From positions 1-6,495 of the forward strand of contig JALQUL010000376.1 of assembly GCA_023260735.1 (NCBI GenBank): 6,495 bases of DNA. Direction: 5' to 3'. This stretch comes from Limnohabitans sp. (GTDB taxonomy: Bacteria > Pseudomonadota > Gammaproteobacteria > Burkholderiales > Burkholderiaceae_C). Shown piece after piece: positions 1 through 5,797 of the stretch. The notes under the pieces are model-generated. The model had not been told where the DNA came from. It did not search any database and saw only the letters and a program-made list of their open reading frames with translations. Both the position numbers and the translations under genes were made by a program. Each line of letters begins with the position of its first letter. The first letter of the stretch is position 1.

Positions 1-1098
1 GAGTTGGCTGCTAAATTAACTCAGTTAGCCCCTAAAGTGGGTGATAGAAGTTTTGATCATGTGTTTTTCTCTTCTAGCGGTAGCGAGAGTAACGACACCA
101 ATGTTCGTATGGTACGTCGTTATTGGGATCTATTAGGGCAACCAGAGCGTAAAACCATTATTAGTCGCCACAATGCGTATCACGGTAGCACCATGGCTGG
201 CGCCTCTTTAGGCGGTATGTCGGGCATGCATGCACAAGGCGATTTACCAATCCCTGGTATTGTGCATATTGACCAACCTTATTTTGAAGAAAATGCTTTA
301 GCAGGTGAGTCTGAACATGATTTTGGACTCAGAATGGCTCGTCAACTCGAAGCTAAAATTCTTGAAATTGGCGCCGATAAAGTGGCCGCATTTATTGGAG
401 AACCGGTACAAGGTGCAGGAGGCGTAATTATTCCACCTGACAGCTATTGGCCAGAGATTCAACGCATTGTTGATCAATACGGCATTTTATTAATCAGCGA
501 TGAAGTAATTTGCGCCTTTGGTCGTACAGGGCATTGGTTTGCCTACGAAAAATTCGGTTATAAACCTGATTTAGTGACTTTTGCTAAAGGCGTGACCAGT
601 GGCTACGTTCCTCTGGGTGGTGTCATGGTGGGCAATCGTGTGGCCAAAGTGTTAATTGAAAAAGGTGGTGAGTTTAATCATGGCTACACCTATAGCGGAC
701 ACCCAGTGGCTTGCGCAGTTGCCTTGGCAAATTTACAAATTATGGAGCAAGAAAAGTTAGTTGATAAAATTAAATATGACTCAGGTCCGTATTTAGCTCA
801 AAAATTTGCTCAATTAACAGAGCATCCATTGGTGGGCGCGGTTAAAACTTGCGGTTTTATGGCGGGTTTATTATTAGTTAAAAACAAATCCACCATGGAG
901 CATTTTGATGCTAATTTGGCCGTAGGTATGATTTGTCGTAAGCATTGTTTTGGTAATGGCCTCATTATGCGTGCAGTGGGAGATCGTATGATTATTGCTC
1001 CTCCTCTCACTATGACACATGCTCAAATTGATGAAATGATGGGTTTGATCGTTAATGCTCTTAATTTAACTTATGAGGAAATAAAGTCACATCTCTAA
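1..1098 (+). CDS. spuC: Putrescine aminotransferase, class III PLP-dependent (SpuC type), 5' truncated
   Basis: This frame is open from base 1 and shows 365 codons; about 90 N-terminal residues of a roughly 455-residue family lie outside the window, so no start is visible. It should be a cytosolic transaminase moving the amino group of putrescine to pyruvate, giving 4-aminobutyraldehyde. Counting the first visible codon as 1: a Gly/Ser-rich PLP-phosphate segment SSSGSESND (24-32), a YHGS segment (60-63), GEPVQGAGGV, the DEV motif whose Asp167 should contact the PLP ring nitrogen, the Schiff-base Lys196 in FAKG, and Thr230 in YTYSGHPVA. The stretches KTIISR, GASLGGM, GDLPIPG and IIPPDSYWP closely resemble Pseudomonas SpuC (recalled, not searched), more than GABA or ornithine transaminases. 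The following putrescine importer and aldehyde dehydrogenase support this substrate. The C-terminus looks intact. The exact amino acceptor is inferred. Confidence 0.9.
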   Translation, partial: ELAAKLTQLAPKVGDRSFDHVFFSSSGSESNDTNVRMVRRYWDLLGQPERKTIISRHNAYHGSTMAGASLGGMSGMHAQGDLPIPGIVHIDQPYFEENALAGESEHDFGLRMARQLEAKILEIGADKVAAFIGEPVQGAGGVIIPPDSYWPEIQRIVDQYGILLISDEVICAFGRTGHWFAYEKFGYKPDLVTFAKGVTSGYVPLGGVMVGNRVAKVLIEKGGEFNHGYTYSGHPVACAVALANLQIMEQEKLVDKIKYDSGPYLAQKFAQLTEHPLVGAVKTCGFMAGLLLVKNKSTMEHFDANLAVGMICRKHCFGNGLIMRAVGDRMIIAPPLTMTHAQIDEMMGLIVNALNLTYEEIKSHL

Positions 1099-1110
1099 GC
1101 GTATAAACTA

Positions 1111-1147
1111 ATAACCAGTGCCTTGAAATTTTTCAGACACAGGTTAT
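1111..1147. repeat. Imperfect inverted repeat / stem-loop between spuC and potF
   Basis: ATAACC (1111-1116) is the exact reverse complement of GGTTAT (1142-1147). Inside, GTG (1118-1120) pairs with CAC (1138-1140), and C1122 plus TGAA (1124-1127) pair with TTCAG (1132-1136), leaving a four-base loop. That gives about 14 pairs with small mismatches. No T-run follows, so it is a poor intrinsic terminator. It overlaps the -35 and most of the -10 of the potF promoter candidate, so it could be an operator or a 3' structure on the spuC transcript. Confidence 0.55.
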
Positions 1148-1150
1148 GAT
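1123..1150 (+). promoter_or_regulatory. Predicted sigma70-type promoter of potF
   Basis: TTGAAA (1123-1128) matches the -35 consensus at 5 of 6 positions and TATGAT (1145-1150) matches the -10 at 5 of 6, with a 16-base spacer. Transcription would begin near 1156-1158, giving a leader of about 50 bases before potF. It would let potF be made independently of spuC. Prediction from sequence only. Confidence 0.55.
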
Positions 1151-1154
1151 TTAG

Positions 1155-1191
1155 AGGGGGCTGTAGCATGGGGCGCAGCCACCTAATTTTT
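1155..1191 (+). terminator. Terminator-like hairpin in the potF leader
   Basis: AGG(G)GGCTGT (1155-1164) pairs with GCAGCC(A)CCT (1175-1184): nine pairs counting one terminal G-T wobble, with a single G-A mismatch, around a 10-base loop. Two A residues and TTTTT (1187-1191) follow. This fits a modest intrinsic terminator for spuC read-through or an attenuator before potF. Because it starts near the predicted transcript start, it could instead be a 5' stabilising stem. The G-rich arm mimics a Shine-Dalgarno sequence. Confidence 0.45.
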
Positions 1192-1193
1192 CT

Positions 1194-1198
1194 GAAAG
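1194..1198 (+). promoter_or_regulatory. Ribosome binding site deciding the potF start
   Basis: GAAAG ends eight bases before ATG 1207. It is a weak match but well spaced, and it lies just downstream of the hairpin. The stronger-looking AGAGGGGG at 1153-1160, before an in-frame ATG at 1168, is largely part of the hairpin stem and would be mostly missing from a transcript beginning near 1157. The lipoprotein signal also fits ATG 1207. Confidence 0.5.
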
Positions 1199-1206
1199 CG
1201 ATTATT

Positions 1207-2373
1207 ATGAAAAAACAATTGTTGGTTGTTGCGATGGCTGCTGTATTTTTGGCCGCTTGCGGTAAAAAAGATGAAGCACCAATGGCTGCTGATCAAGCTT
1301 CTGTTGCGGCCTCTACGGCTTCTGCGAGTGCATCTGTAAATACTGAGGAAAAAGTCCTAAATGTTTACAATTGGCCCGATTACATTCCAAAAGATACTTT
1401 GGCTAATTTTGAAAAAGCCACTGGAATTAAAGTTCAATACCAAACTTTTGAAACCAACGAAGCGCTTCACGCTAAATTAGTCGCTGGCAATACAGGCTAC
1501 GATATTGTGGTTCCTGGTACCTCTTTTGCTAAGCCTCAAATTGATGGCGGTTTGTTACAAAAATTTGACAAAGCCGCAATGCCTAATTTTGCCAATCTTG
1601 ACCAAGGTGTTTTGGACAATATGAAAGGTGTTGACCCGACCAACGAATATCTAATTCCTTGGGCATGGAGCTATACCACTGTAGGTATTAATAAAGGTAA
1701 GGTAGCAAAGGCTTTAGGCACTACACCTATGCCAGAAAACGCATGGGACTTGGTTTTTAACCCAGAATACACCAAAAAATTAAAATCTTGTGGTATTGCC
1801 TTCCTTGATTCACCCACAGAGATTTTACCGCCTGCATTGCACTATATTGGCAAACCTTCTTACACACCAACTGCAGAGGATATCAAAGCAGCTGGCGCGG
1901 TTCTTGCAAAAGTACGTCCCGATATTCGTTTATTCTCTAGTACCATGATTGACGATTTAGCCGGTGGTAAAGCATGCGTGGCCTTAGGCTGGGCAGGTGA
2001 CATTAATATCGCTCGTGCTCGTGCTATTGAAAATAAAAATGGCAATGACATCGAAGCCTTAATTCCTAAAACTGGTGGTTTGATATTTGTCGATGCCATG
2101 GCAATTCCTAAAGATGCCAAGCATCCAAAAAATGCAGTTGCATTTATGAATTTCTATCATGAAGCAAAAAATGCAGCCGCCTTAACTAACGAGTTGGGTT
2201 ATGCAGCAGGTAATAAAGCAGCGATGGCGCATGTTGAGCCAGCGTTAGCTAGCAATGCCACCATGTTCCCTACACCTGAACAAATGAAAACAATGGTGCC
2301 ACCTGTTTCATTTACTGATGAGGTAAGAGGACTCATGAGCACCGCTTACACTGCATTTAAAAAGGGTAAATAA
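1207..2373 (+). CDS. potF: Putrescine-binding lipoprotein of the ABC importer (PotF family)
   Basis: A 388-residue substrate-binding protein that captures putrescine in the periplasm and delivers it to PotHI. A charged n-region (MKK), a hydrophobic core and lipobox LAAC with Cys18 form a lipoprotein signal; an Ala/Ser-rich linker (about 27-46) follows, then the binding fold from VLNVYNW. Aligned by eye with E. coli PotF, ligand residues Trp56, Asp58, Tyr59, Glu205, Trp262, Asp265, Phe294, Asp296 and Tyr332 are kept, while PotF Ser38 and Ser85 become Pro57 and Gly104. Phe294 rather than Trp favours putrescine over spermidine. Cys195 and Cys257 match a cysteine pair of PotF. E. coli PotF is soluble; here the protein should be membrane-anchored. 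ATG 1168 is in frame but would add 13 residues ahead of a normal signal peptide, so ATG 1207 was chosen. A separate promoter and a long gap to potG suggest independent expression. Confidence 0.92.
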   Translation: MKKQLLVVAMAAVFLAACGKKDEAPMAADQASVAASTASASASVNTEEKVLNVYNWPDYIPKDTLANFEKATGIKVQYQTFETNEALHAKLVAGNTGYDIVVPGTSFAKPQIDGGLLQKFDKAAMPNFANLDQGVLDNMKGVDPTNEYLIPWAWSYTTVGINKGKVAKALGTTPMPENAWDLVFNPEYTKKLKSCGIAFLDSPTEILPPALHYIGKPSYTPTAEDIKAAGAVLAKVRPDIRLFSSTMIDDLAGGKACVALGWAGDINIARARAIENKNGNDIEALIPKTGGLIFVDAMAIPKDAKHPKNAVAFMNFYHEAKNAAALTNELGYAAGNKAAMAHVEPALASNATMFPTPEQMKTMVPPVSFTDEVRGLMSTAYTAFKKGK

Positions 2374-2380
2374 ATTGCTG

Positions 2381-2428
2381 AGTGGCTCGAACCAGTTGCA
2401 GATTGAATATTAATTGGTTCGAGTTATT
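2381..2428 (+). terminator. Strong hairpin after potF, possible transcript 3' end
   Basis: CTCGAACCA (2386-2394) is the perfect reverse complement of TGGTTCGAG (2415-2423). In RNA, G-U and A-U pairs extend it outward to 2381/2428 and inward by four pairs. It begins eight bases after the potF stop. Only a weak U-rich stretch (GTTATT) on the 3' arm is present, so it may be a partial terminator or a stem protecting potF mRNA from 3' decay. Confidence 0.5.
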
Positions 2429-2470
2429 GAATGCATTATCCTCATTGCTTGAGATTCAATCTAAACGGCT

Positions 2471-2501
2471 AAATCCAAGTACCTATTGTAGCTTGGGATT
2501 T
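2471..2501 (+). terminator. Weak second hairpin after potF
   Basis: AAAT-CCAAG (2471-2479) pairs with CTTGG-(G)-ATTT (2492-2501) with one bulged G and a 12-base loop, making five strong and four A-T pairs. The T-run is short. It could back up the hairpin at 2381-2428, but could also be chance in AT-rich sequence. Confidence 0.25.
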
Positions 2502-2563
2502 TGAGGTCATGGTTAGTTGTCAATGGCAATGGGGTTTTTTAATGAGTGCATGAATTGATTTTT

Positions 2564-2600
2564 TTTAAGCGTTACTTAAGGTTCTTTAAGACTGTTTAAG
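2564..2600. promoter_or_regulatory. Four phased TTAAG direct repeats upstream of potG
   Basis: TTTAAG (2564-2569), CTTAAG (2575-2580), TTTAAG (2585-2590) and TTTAAG (2595-2600) start 11, 10 and 10 bases apart, so they lie on one face of the helix. The first pair fits the hexamer-N5-hexamer layout known for PmrA/QseB-type (OmpR subfamily) response regulators. Which protein binds here, if any, is inference; no regulator gene is in the window. Confidence 0.45.
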
Positions 2601-2624
2601 GCTCTGCAGCAAATTGGCTAGGAT
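2595..2624 (+). promoter_or_regulatory. Tentative activator-dependent promoter of potGHI
   Basis: A -10-like TAGGAT (2619-2624, 4 of 6) lies 18 bases after the last TTTAAG repeat, which sits where a -35 would be. That is the usual geometry when an OmpR-type activator replaces a weak -35. Other AT-rich hexamers, such as TAAAAT at 2667-2672, lack a matching -35. The start would be near 2631, with a leader of about 108 bases. Confidence 0.2.
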
Positions 2625-2724
2625 TGAGGTTTGCAACAGTTTTCATAGTAATTAAGTAGTTTTTAATAAAATTCAAATTCTTGATAAGTTAGATTTTAAA
2701 TAATTGAAACACCAATAAACAAGA

Positions 2725-2736
2725 AGGTAGGTGGGG
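2725..2736 (+). promoter_or_regulatory. Ribosome binding site of potG
   Basis: Two overlapping purine-rich blocks, AGGT at 2725-2728 and AGGTGGGG at 2729-2736, precede ATG 2739. The first has a normal 10-base spacing; the second ends only two bases before the ATG. Together they fix the potG start, since the reading frame has no better in-frame ATG nearby. Confidence 0.55.
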
Positions 2737-2738
2737 AC

Positions 2739-3842
2739 ATGGCTGAAATAAAAAACACATCAGATGGCTATTTAAAAACGGTTAATTTAGTGAAGCAATT
2801 TGATGATGTCTATGCAGTTGATGATGTGACTTTGTCAATTGGCAAAGGCGAAATTTTTGCTTTATTAGGTAGCTCTGGTTGTGGCAAATCCACCTTGCTT
2901 CGTATGCTGGCAGGTTTTGAAAAACCTACTTCTGGCAAAGTGGTTTTAAATGGTGTTGATATTGCGGCCCTACCTCCTTACGAGCGGCCAATTAACATGA
3001 TGTTTCAATCTTATGCCTTGTTCCCACATTTGTCGGTTTGGGAAAATATTGCATTCGGTCTTAAGCGTGAGGGCATGCCTAAAGATCAAATAGCCAAGCG
3101 GGTAGATGAAATGTTAAGCCTTGCACAACTCAACAAGTTTGCACAGCGTAAACCACATCAACTCTCCGGTGGTCAACAACAGCGTGTTGCTTTGGCTCGT
3201 AGTTTGGCCAAAAAACCTCAGTTATTATTATTAGATGAGCCACTTGGTGCGCTTGACAAGAAACTGCGAGAGCAAACTCAGTTTGAATTGGTCAATATTA
3301 TCGAGTCGGTGGGGGTAACGGTGGTCATGGTGACTCATGATCAAGAAGAGGCAATGACTATGGCTAGCCGCATTGCGGTTATGAGTCAAGGTAAAGTCTT
3401 GCAAGTAGGCAGTCCTAAAGAAATTTACGAACACCCTAACTCAAGGTTTGTGGCTGATTTTATTGGTAATGTTAATCTCTTTGAGGGACAACTAACACTT
3501 GATGAGCCTGATCGTTGCCAAATTTCAACCAAAATTGGTGAGATTAATGTAGGCCACGGCGTGCCGGGTAGCTTAAATATGCCAATGGCAGTGGCGGTGC
3601 GGCCCGAAAAAATGAATATTGATAAGGCCAAGCCCGATCAAAACTATAACGTATTTACTGGCAAAGTCAAAGAGATTGCTTATTTTGGTAGTTACAACAC
3701 TTATTTGGTGGTTGCTAGTAATGGGCAAACTGTAAAAATAACTGAAGCTAACACCACACGTAATATTGTCAATGATATTACCTGGGATGATTCAGTGTAT
3801 TTTTGGTGGGATGATAAATCTGGTGTAGTGCTGAGCCACTAA
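2739..3842 (+). CDS. potG: ATP-binding subunit of the putrescine ABC importer
   Basis: A 367-residue cytoplasmic ATPase that should work as a dimer under PotH/PotI and power putrescine uptake. All nucleotide-binding motifs are intact: Walker A GSSGCGKST (44-52, Lys50), Q-loop Gln90 in MMFQSYALFPH, signature LSGGQQQR (142-149), Walker B LLLLDEP with Asp166 and Glu167, D-loop GALD, and switch His200 in VTHDQEEAM. The segment FIGNVN closes the ATPase domain, and a C-terminal TOBE-type domain (about 240-367, with VAVRPEKM) follows, a place where such importers are often regulated. Length and sequence follow E. coli PotG (377 residues) more closely than PotA, notably PPYERPINMMFQSYALFPH. A strong ribosome binding site supports the start. 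It is the first gene of the tight potGHI block, 12 bases before potH. Confidence 0.95.
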   Translation: MAEIKNTSDGYLKTVNLVKQFDDVYAVDDVTLSIGKGEIFALLGSSGCGKSTLLRMLAGFEKPTSGKVVLNGVDIAALPPYERPINMMFQSYALFPHLSVWENIAFGLKREGMPKDQIAKRVDEMLSLAQLNKFAQRKPHQLSGGQQQRVALARSLAKKPQLLLLDEPLGALDKKLREQTQFELVNIIESVGVTVVMVTHDQEEAMTMASRIAVMSQGKVLQVGSPKEIYEHPNSRFVADFIGNVNLFEGQLTLDEPDRCQISTKIGEINVGHGVPGSLNMPMAVAVRPEKMNIDKAKPDQNYNVFTGKVKEIAYFGSYNTYLVVASNGQTVKITEANTTRNIVNDITWDDSVYFWWDDKSGVVLSH

Positions 3843-3854
3843 AAGGAGCTAGTT

Positions 3855-4778
3855 ATGAAAAAACTCACTCTTGCTGACCTTAAACCAGGCAAAAAATTTG
3901 TAATCGGAGTTCCTTATTCTTGGTTGATTATATTTTTTGCGATTCCATTTTTAATATTAGTTTGGATCAGTTTTACCAAGAATGGTGGTGTTGATCCATT
4001 TAAAACACTTTATTCCAACGGTACTTTATTTTTAGAATACGATAATTATTTATCTATTTTTAAAGATACTTCTGACCCTGATGCTAAATGGGGAGATACA
4101 CTTTTTGTAGAAGCCTATTTGCGCTCTATCAAATATGCCTTCTGGACTACCTTGTTATGCCTAGGTTTGGGTTATCCTTTTGCTTACTTTATTGCTCGTT
4201 CTAAAGAGTCGATTAGGCCTACATTATTAATGATGGTGATGCTTCCTTTCTGGACTTCATTTTTGTTAAGAGTTTATGCTTGGAAGGGCATCTTAAACGA
4301 CGACGGTGTGTTTAATCGTTTGCTAATAACTTTAGGAATCATTAATGAACCGATTCAAATGCTCTACACCGACGTATCCATGTTAATTGGTATGACCTAT
4401 GTGTATTTACCATTTATGATTTTGCCTTTGTATGCCAATTTGGTCAAAATGGATTTTAGATTGTTAGAAGCGGCCTATGATTTAGGTACTAGTCCTTTTA
4501 AAGCATTTTGGCTTATTACTGTGCCTTTATCTAAGGCTGGCATTATTGCAGGATCTATGTTGGTATTTATTCCAGCTTTGGGCGAGTTTGTTATTCCTTC
4601 ATTATTGGCCGGTCCAGACAACATCATGATTGGTAGAGCAGTATGGGATGAGATGTTTGCTGCCAATAACTGGCCACGGGCAACTGCTTTAGCCGTGGTC
4701 ATGATCTTGTTAATTTTAGTACCCTTAGCCACTTATTATTACTACAGTTCTGACCGTGGTCAGAAAAAAGGAGAATAA
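3855..4778 (+). CDS. potH: Inner-membrane permease subunit PotH
   Basis: A 307-residue integral membrane protein, one of two channel subunits of the putrescine importer. Hydrophobic segments lie near 20-40, 92-115, 123-145, 174-195, 228-250 and 276-297, the six-helix layout of this family. The coupling loop carries the EAA motif, E205-A-A-x-D209-L-G with VPLSKAGI following, which docks on the PotG ATPase. A periplasmic loop (about 41-90) separates helices 1 and 2, as in E. coli PotH (317 residues). AAGGAG six bases before the ATG is a near-ideal ribosome binding site. It lies between potG (12-base gap) and potI (3-base gap), so co-transcription and balanced expression are expected. Nothing is missing or disrupted. 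Confidence 0.94.
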   Translation: MKKLTLADLKPGKKFVIGVPYSWLIIFFAIPFLILVWISFTKNGGVDPFKTLYSNGTLFLEYDNYLSIFKDTSDPDAKWGDTLFVEAYLRSIKYAFWTTLLCLGLGYPFAYFIARSKESIRPTLLMMVMLPFWTSFLLRVYAWKGILNDDGVFNRLLITLGIINEPIQMLYTDVSMLIGMTYVYLPFMILPLYANLVKMDFRLLEAAYDLGTSPFKAFWLITVPLSKAGIIAGSMLVFIPALGEFVIPSLLAGPDNIMIGRAVWDEMFAANNWPRATALAVVMILLILVPLATYYYYSSDRGQKKGE

Positions 4779-4781
4779 AAA

Positions 4782-5627
4782 ATGAATGCAATTACACGTT
4801 TTTTACAGCTCCATTTTGGTAAATTTTGGATGGCAGTAGTGTACTGTTTTTTATATATTCCGCTGTTATTTTTAATTGTATTTTCATTTAACAGCACTCG
4901 CCAAGATGCTCAGTTTACAGGTTTTTCATTACGTTGGTATTCTGAACTCCTCAATGATCCAAAACTAGTAGAGGGTTTTTGGTTGTCCTTTAAAGTAGCC
5001 TTAATGAGTGGAGTTTTTTCTGCGATTTTAGGTACTTTTGCTGCCTTTGTTTTGGTGCGCTATAGAAGGTTTGTAGGCCGCACATTATTCTCTGGCATGA
5101 TTAACGCACCGTTAGTAATGCCAGAGGTGATTATCGGTTTATCTTTATTGCTGTTAATGGTTTGGTCGCAAAAGGTGTTAGGTTGGCCAGAGCGGGGCGT
5201 TACTACTATTGTTTTGGGTCATACCTTATTAGGTATGGCTTATGCCATGGTCGTGGTGCAATCTAGATTACTTGAAATGAATCGTCAAATTGAAGAAGCG
5301 GCAATGGACTTAGGTTGTAAACCACTACAAGTATTCTTTTATGTAACCTTGCCTAATATTATGCAAGCGGTAGTAGCTGCTTTTTTATTAACCTTTACCC
5401 TGTCATTTGATGATGTGGTGGTGTCTGAGTTTTTATCGGGCCCAGGGGTTACTACTTTGCCACAAGTCATTTTTGGTTATGCTCGTAGGGGGGTCAATCC
5501 GACTATTTATGCTGCCGCTACTTTGCTTATTACAACAGTGACGATTGTGATTGTGGGTTACAGCATATATATTGCCAGAAGTACCACCAAGCGTCAGCGT
5601 GAAATGGCTGCAGCTTATAAATCATAA
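4782..5627 (+). CDS. potI: Inner-membrane permease subunit PotI
   Basis: A 281-residue permease, the second channel subunit, matching E. coli PotI in length (281 residues). Hydrophobic segments lie near 16-36, 70-92, 104-128, 142-162, 193-215 and 241-265. The EAA loop reads E172-A-A-M-D176-L-G with TLPNIMQAV and should contact PotG. The segments FNSTR after helix 1 and LSFDDVVVSEFLSGPG near helix 5 are typical of PotI/PotC proteins; the adjacent PotH, PotG and putrescine-type PotF favour PotI. AAGGAG lies in the last codons of potH, eight bases before the ATG, so translation is likely coupled. It ends the transporter block; four inverted repeats follow before the next gene. Confidence 0.94.
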   Translation: MNAITRFLQLHFGKFWMAVVYCFLYIPLLFLIVFSFNSTRQDAQFTGFSLRWYSELLNDPKLVEGFWLSFKVALMSGVFSAILGTFAAFVLVRYRRFVGRTLFSGMINAPLVMPEVIIGLSLLLLMVWSQKVLGWPERGVTTIVLGHTLLGMAYAMVVVQSRLLEMNRQIEEAAMDLGCKPLQVFFYVTLPNIMQAVVAAFLLTFTLSFDDVVVSEFLSGPGVTTLPQVIFGYARRGVNPTIYAAATLLITTVTIVIVGYSIYIARSTTKRQREMAAAYKS

Positions 5628-5644
5628 TTTTGGTATTTATTTAT

Positions 5645-5661
5645 GCGACTAGTGATGTCGC
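5645..5661 (+). repeat. Short hairpin after potI
   Basis: GCGAC (5645-5649) and GTCGC (5657-5661) form a perfect five-pair GC-rich stem with a seven-base loop, 17 bases after the potI stop. No T-run follows. It may contribute to 3' end formation of the potGHI message. Confidence 0.35.
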
Positions 5662-5678
5662 TGTTCAACTATGAGTTC

Positions 5679-5712
5679 CCTTATCTGATTGGTTTTAATT
5701 AATCAGATAAGG
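5679..5712. repeat. Perfect 12-bp inverted repeat after potI
   Basis: CCTTATCTGATT (5679-5690) is the exact reverse complement of AATCAGATAAGG (5701-5712), with a 10-base loop. Neither strand has a T-run directly after the stem, so it is not a textbook intrinsic terminator. It may be a 3' stabilising stem, a part of a composite terminator with the next hairpin, or an operator. Confidence 0.6.
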
Positions 5713-5713
5713 C

Positions 5714-5740
5714 GAAAATAGAAATTTTCCTAGTTTTATT
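5714..5740 (+). terminator. Hairpin with T-rich tail after potI
   Basis: GAAAAT (5714-5719) pairs with ATTTTC (5724-5729) around an AGAA tetraloop, and the next 11 bases are T-rich (CTAGTTTTATT, ending at 5740, with more T beyond). The stem is AT-rich and weak alone, but together with the 12-bp stem just upstream it could end the potGHI transcript. Confidence 0.35.
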
Positions 5741-5758
5741 TTCAATTAATTAATTGAA
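5741..5758. promoter_or_regulatory. Perfect 18-bp palindrome upstream of the aldehyde dehydrogenase
   Basis: TTCAATTAATTAATTGAA reads the same on both strands with no spacer and ends 39 bases before ATG 5798. A continuous palindrome at this distance suits a dimeric repressor site. It is built only of A/T plus a single C/G pair, so chance in AT-rich DNA is a real alternative. Confidence 0.4.
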
Positions 5759-5782
5759 TGGGTTGAATTGACTCAATATTTT
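5754..5782 (+). promoter_or_regulatory. Tentative promoter of the aldehyde dehydrogenase gene
   Basis: TTGAAT (5754-5759) and TATTTT (5777-5782) each match consensus at 4 of 6 with a 17-base spacer. The -35 overlaps the right arm of the palindrome, as for a repressed promoter. The implied leader is only about nine bases and would start at the ribosome binding site, which weakens the call. Confidence 0.2.
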
Positions 5783-5797
5783 CTCAAAGGTGGTTTT

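Larger units (their letters stand above)
2374..2738. other. 365-base AT-rich non-coding gap between potF and potG
   Basis: No frame here resembles a protein, and no remnant of a second binding-protein gene was recognised. The potF side holds two hairpins (2381-2428 and 2471-2501). The middle holds a GGGG plus six-T run (2531-2540) without a clear stem and four TTAAG repeats (2564-2600). The last 100 bases are very AT-rich and end in the potG ribosome binding site. The layout suggests an end of the potF transcript and a separately regulated start for potGHI. Confidence 0.7.

Noticed and set aside
1132..1138. TTCAGAC, part of the Neisseria DNA uptake sequence (reverse complement)
   Set aside because: The next bases are AC, not GGC, so the ten-base core is not present, and I saw no full copy elsewhere.
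1168..1206. Longer potF form starting at ATG 1168
   Set aside because: It would put 13 residues ahead of a complete lipoprotein signal peptide, and its apparent ribosome binding site is part of a hairpin; ATG 1207 fits better.
2416..2423. GGTTCGAG resembling a tRNA T-arm
   Set aside because: No acceptor, D or anticodon stems surround it; it is simply the 3' arm of the hairpin after potF.
2527..2540. GGGG followed by six T residues as an intrinsic terminator
   Set aside because: The only pairing partner found (near 2481-2488) needs a bulge and a loop of nearly 40 bases.
2509..2553. 14-codon open frame (MVSCQWQWGFLMSA) as a leader peptide before potG
   Set aside because: The GAGG before it is only two bases from the ATG, no antiterminator pairing was found, and short frames of this size are expected by chance.
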